Assembly: GCA_016786925.1 (NCBI GenBank)
Contig: JAEUTU010000068.1
Location: forward strand, 1 to 53,344
DNA length: 53,344 nucleotides
Direction: 5' to 3'
DNA from: Bacteroidia bacterium
GTDB taxonomy: Bacteria > Bacteroidota > Bacteroidia > 2-12-FULL-35-15
Numbering within the stretch: position 1 is the stretch's first letter; each line of letters begins with the position of its first letter. Made by a program: the position numbers and the translations under genes. Of this stretch, positions 49,962 through 53,344 are shown one piece after another. The notes below the pieces were generated by a model. The model was not told where the DNA came from, made no database searches, and saw only the letters and a program-made list of their open reading frames with translations.

Positions 49962-51797
49962 TTATTTTACAACAACTTTAACCACTTTTTGGAAGCTGGT
50001 ATTCATTTTACCAACACGTACTAAATAAGTACCAGATGCTAAGTTGGAAGTAGAAAATGATGTTTCAAATGAACCAGCATTCGCTACGATCTGTTTTCCA
50101 TCAATTTGTTTTCCAGTGATATCGAACAAGTCAACAACTAACTCGCCTTCTTCTTTAATGTTTTTAGCATTAACAGTAATTCCACCAACAGATTGGAAAG
50201 CAGTTACATTATTGATTTCATTTTGAGACTCTTCTACACCAGTTGGTAATGGTAACTGGAATGAATAGATCCAAGTTCTAGGACCAGAACCTAAATATTC
50301 ACCAGTGTGCCAGAACGTGATTCCATCCGGATCCATAGAAGTTTGAGAATAGTCACCAAAACGGTTATTAGACGTCTGAATACCAGTTCCCATCTTAACC
50401 ATTGTTTCAGCAAAAGTCATTTGTCCTAATGGATCTGAAGCTAAACGACCTGTAAAGCCTAAGCTTGGAAAATCTCCAGTAGTAGAAGATGATCTTGCAT
50501 AACATAATGCAATACTTCCATTGTCATCCATTGCAATACTTCCTACCCAACGACTTTTTGTATCAGGAGTGTATGTTCCTTCTTGATATAATGTCCAAGT
50601 TCCAGGAGTAGTCTCTCTTAATTCTACCCATTTAATACTACGTTGAGTTGAACTGATCTTAACACCCCAGTTTAATACTACGGTGTTGTATCCAGACCAT
50701 CTTCTGTATTGAGCTCTATAAGTTGGAACACCTCCTATACCATCTAATTTGGCAGTAGTTCCTGGCTGAACAATATCGTTCCAGCTTGGGTCATATGTTC
50801 CATCGAATGCTGCAGTAGGAATTGTGGTTGTAGCACTCATTGTTAATGTAGGTGTTGTTGGTGTCCAGTTTACAGTTGCTTTGATGTATTTAATACCATC
50901 CACATTACCACCGCCCCAAGAATTCTCTGTGTACCAGAAGAAAGGACAAGCTGTTCCTGCCGGAGGTAAACCACCATCAGCATCAGCAGCTAGAGGGCAG
51001 AAAAATCCAGTAACAGTACCGGTTGTGAAGTTTGCAACAACAGATCTTGCTGTTTGCCCTAAAAGCATTTTATCTCTCTCAAAAACGAATAATTTGTCAG
51101 TAGACTGGTTTGAAGTCATATAATAACCATCACCCCATATTGAAAATTTCAAATAATCAGGGAATTGAGAAGAAGTAAATGTGTATGTATGGTACGTCCC
51201 TGTAGGATCAGGTGTAGTCGAGATAGCAATGTAAATGCTATTTGAAGCACCGAACTGAGAAACAAACCAACGGTCTGCATATTTGTCGTACATAATGATC
51301 GGGTCACCCATGTTTCCAGTAGCAGGAGACCATAGAGTACCAATGTTTTTTGGCGCCATTAATTGAGCTCCGGTTGATTTATTGAACACTTTGAAAGGTG
51401 TTGCATTTACCGCTTGTACATAGTGGTTTGGACCAGCTGCTCCTGATGGATCAGGTGGGTATCCACCACCATTTTGACCTGCAAAAGATGAGAGTGTAGG
51501 TAACATTGCTCTTGTTCCCATTTTAGTTTGGAGAGAGCTAGGATCATTACCATAAGCAGCACCATCTTTTTCGGCTGTAAATTGGAAAATTTGAGGCTGA
51601 CGATGAACCTTATCTTTAGATTCAGTCATCTCATAAAGATGTTCTTTTTCTCCTTCAAAATCAGGAAGGTCTCTCATGGGTTTTGAAATCCCATTATAGA
51701 CACCATAAATAACTTGTGACTCGGAACTCATCTGCTCCTGAGCCCATAGCCCTTGAGTGATGATCAGGCCAGCAATTAAGAATGTAGCTTTTTTCAT
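49962..51797 (-). CDS. T9SS-exported protein of unknown function
   Basis: A 611-residue secreted protein with a signal peptide ending LWA-Q (about residue 19) and a propeptide-like stretch to about 95. The central domain (about 95-515) holds PPDPSGAAGPNHYVQAVN, DPIIMYDKYADRWFVSQF and GFTGRLASDPLGQM, with repeated tryptophan- and aspartate-rich strands that resemble a beta-propeller or sialidase-like fold; no catalytic set is evident. The last 80 residues are a T9SS type A sorting domain (LVVDLFDITGKQI, GTYLVRVGK). It is separated from uvrB by 124 bases in which I see no gene. Confidence 0.8.
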   Translation of the reverse strand: MKKATFLIAGLIITQGLWAQEQMSSESQVIYGVYNGISKPMRDLPDFEGEKEHLYEMTESKDKVHRQPQIFQFTAEKDGAAYGNDPSSLQTKMGTRAMLPTLSSFAGQNGGGYPPDPSGAAGPNHYVQAVNATPFKVFNKSTGAQLMAPKNIGTLWSPATGNMGDPIIMYDKYADRWFVSQFGASNSIYIAISTTPDPTGTYHTYTFTSSQFPDYLKFSIWGDGYYMTSNQSTDKLFVFERDKMLLGQTARSVVANFTTGTVTGFFCPLAADADGGLPPAGTACPFFWYTENSWGGGNVDGIKYIKATVNWTPTTPTLTMSATTTIPTAAFDGTYDPSWNDIVQPGTTAKLDGIGGVPTYRAQYRRWSGYNTVVLNWGVKISSTQRSIKWVELRETTPGTWTLYQEGTYTPDTKSRWVGSIAMDDNGSIALCYARSSSTTGDFPSLGFTGRLASDPLGQMTFAETMVKMGTGIQTSNNRFGDYSQTSMDPDGITFWHTGEYLGSGPRTWIYSFQLPLPTGVEESQNEINNVTAFQSVGGITVNAKNIKEEGELVVDLFDITGKQIDGKQIVANAGSFETSFSTSNLASGTYLVRVGKMNTSFQKVVKVVVK

Positions 51798-51921
51798 TTG
51801 TTTTTAATTTAAAAATTAGTTTAGAGGGGTTGATTATTTCATAAAGGTAATAAACCAAAACTCGAAAAGCAAATTTTTTTGGATGTTTTTTTAGGTTTTG
51901 AGCGACCGGTTTAAGGCAGAT

Positions 51922-53344
51922 CTATTTATTGGAAAAGAGTTTTTCCAAGGCAAACATTTCATCTCTGAGTCTTGCTGCTTCCGCAAAATTGAATTCTTTT
52001 GCGGCTGCTTCCATTGCTTTTTTGGTGCGGTTGATCGCTTTTTGAAGTTCGTCTTTGCTCATATATTGCACAACAGGATCGGCAGCATAGTTGATCTCCT
52101 CACTTTCAACATATGGACGGGCTAAATTTCCTTTGGCATCTACTACAACAGTCGTTTGTCCCATAATGGACGCCTTCGATTTATTCAGTGCAGTTGGAAC
52201 TAATCCGTTATCAAAGTTATACTGTATCTGTTTTTTTCTTCTTCTTTCTGTTTCATCAATGGTTCTTTGCATGCTATCGGTAATCCGGTCTGCATACATG
52301 ATCACTTTTCCATTGATATTACGTGCAGCTCTTCCTGCAGTTTGTGTTAATGCTCTATCCGACCGTAAAAAACCTTCTTTATCGGCATCTAATATTGCCA
52401 CTAATGATACTTCAGGAAGATCCAAGCCCTCTCTTAATAAATTGATGCCGATTAATACGTCAAACAGTCCCAAACGTAGATCGCGCATGATCTCCACTCG
52501 TTCCAATGTGTCCACATCAGAGTGAATATAGCGGCAGCGGATCCCAATGTTAAGCATGTACTTGTGAAGTTCCTCTGCCATTCTTTTGGTAAGAGTGGTC
52601 ACCAGCACTCTTTCATCTCTTTTGGTCACTTTATCCACTTCTTCCAGCAGGTCATCAATTTGATTGATGCTTGGTCGAACTTCTATTACCGGATCGAGTA
52701 GGCCGGTAGGTCTGATCAATTGCTCAGCAACTACACCTTCTGATTTTTCTAATTCATAGTCGGCAGGTGTCGCACTTACATAGATGATCTGATTGATCAT
52801 GGTTTCAAATTCTTCAAATTTCAATGGACGGTTATCCAAAGCAGAAGGAAGCCTGAAGCCATAATCCACCAGATTTACTTTTCTTGAGCGATCACCACCA
52901 TACATCGCTTTTATTTGTCCTATGGTTACATGACTTTCATCAATCACCATCAAATAATCATCTGGGAAATAATCCAGCAGGCAGAATGGCCTGGAGCCAG
53001 GTGATCTTCTGTCAAAATACCTTGAATAATTTTCAATCCCCGAACAATACCCTAATTCCCGCATCATTTCCAAGTCGTATGTCACTCTATCTTCCAGTCG
53101 TTTTGCCTCCAGATGTTTGCCATTTTCTTTCATGTAATCCACCTGCTTGACCATGTCATCCTGAATTTGATGAATAGCGCTTTTCATGGTCTCCGGACTC
53201 GTTACAAATATGTTGGCGGGATAAATAACAGCGCTATCAAGTTTTTCAAAACTCTTGCCTGTGGATGTTTCAAAATATTCGATTCCTTCGATCTCATCAT
53301 CCCAAAATGTTACTCTCAGAGAATAGTCGGCATAGGCAAGGTTA
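51922..53344 (-). CDS. uvrB: Excinuclease ABC subunit B (UvrB), C-terminal part
   Basis: The frame is open to the window edge, so the gene starts outside; about 474 residues are visible of roughly 670. Visible motifs are YSRYFDRRSPGSRP, MVIDESHVTIGQ (DEAD-type box), YVSATPADYEL, VLVTTLTKRMAEEL, LLREGLDLPEVSLV and QTAGRAARN (motif VI), followed by a UVR domain at the C-terminus (AAKEFNFAEAARLRDEM) that contacts UvrC. UvrB is the damage-verifying helicase-like subunit of nucleotide excision repair. The ATG at 53187 is an internal methionine, not the start. No terminator is obvious after the stop. Confidence 0.95.
   Translation of the reverse strand, partial: NLAYADYSLRVTFWDDEIEGIEYFETSTGKSFEKLDSAVIYPANIFVTSPETMKSAIHQIQDDMVKQVDYMKENGKHLEAKRLEDRVTYDLEMMRELGYCSGIENYSRYFDRRSPGSRPFCLLDYFPDDYLMVIDESHVTIGQIKAMYGGDRSRKVNLVDYGFRLPSALDNRPLKFEEFETMINQIIYVSATPADYELEKSEGVVAEQLIRPTGLLDPVIEVRPSINQIDDLLEEVDKVTKRDERVLVTTLTKRMAEELHKYMLNIGIRCRYIHSDVDTLERVEIMRDLRLGLFDVLIGINLLREGLDLPEVSLVAILDADKEGFLRSDRALTQTAGRAARNINGKVIMYADRITDSMQRTIDETERRRKKQIQYNFDNGLVPTALNKSKASIMGQTTVVVDAKGNLARPYVESEEINYAADPVVQYMSKDELQKAINRTKKAMEAAAKEFNFAEAARLRDEMFALEKLFSNK

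Noticed and set aside
1..53344. tRNA, rRNA, transposase, integrase or prophage genes
   Set aside because: None seen on either strand; gaps between genes are short and no transposase, integrase or phage structural motif is present.

Overview
The window reads as an ordinary chromosomal segment of a low-GC member of the Bacteroidota; I cannot place it below phylum. The evidence is: three secreted proteins with type IX secretion (T9SS) type A C-terminal sorting domains; families largely confined to this phylum (DUF3822, DUF3078, DUF4199, DUF7793-like); promoters of the TTTG-N19-TAnnTTTG type; and signal peptides that nearly all end in Ala-Gln. No tRNA, rRNA, CRISPR array, insertion sequence or prophage gene was seen, and no gene-free stretch exceeds about 250 bases.

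Layout. 1-2854: end of a TPR protein converging on an ABC exporter that sits behind truA. 2923-6590: a secreted lipocalin-like protein, then a rho-DUF4199-YitT operon. 6592-9631: an esterase with a Qnr-like pentapeptide-repeat protein, and a T9SS-exported beta-propeller. 9721-14563: a five-gene operon (tyrosine ammonia-lyase-like, FabG-like reductase, ketosynthase, acyl carrier protein, LpxL-like acyltransferase) that looks like a sub-cluster for a flexirubin/aryl-polyene pigment. A CrtD/CrtI-like desaturase is divergent from it (14807-16276). 16328-22018: a very large T9SS repeat protein. 22118-25049: rsmD and DUF3822 divergent from an SF1 helicase. 25046-27824: an O-acylation operon (SGNH protein, MBOAT, small GldM-C-like secreted protein). 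27917-33699: DUF3078 porin-like protein, mscL, NADP-isocitrate dehydrogenase and an M16 peptidase. 33793-37224: a DUF7793-like protein behind L-2-hydroxyglutarate oxidase, an AlkC-type DNA glycosylase and a YwqK/MORN-like protein. 37441-42043: an ABC ATPase and an ABC-permease/M1-peptidase fusion. 42149-46524: a V4R-domain hybrid histidine kinase, recQ and a second DUF7793-like gene. 46638-51797: TonB receptor with a small membrane partner, a small lipoprotein and a third T9SS protein. 51922-end: the C-terminal part of uvrB.

How genes may work together. The 9.7-14.6 kb operon would supply a 4-coumaroyl-type starter and one ketosynthase/reductase/carrier set for an aryl polyene. The ligase, dehydratases and second ketosynthase subunit are not here. 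The operon has a consensus promoter and a leader inverted repeat. The MBOAT-SGNH pair resembles alginate-type O-acetylation modules. Several minus-strand genes are closed by strong hairpin terminators, and some promoters lie against or inside the terminator of the next gene.

The most unusual items are a three-module (ABC)x3 super-repeat in the 1896-aa secreted protein, a zinc-site-conserving V4R sensor fused to a hybrid kinase, the ABC-permease/M1 fusion with altered motifs, and the paralogous pair of DUF7793-like genes. Nothing in the window is clearly a mobile defence island or a wholly new system.
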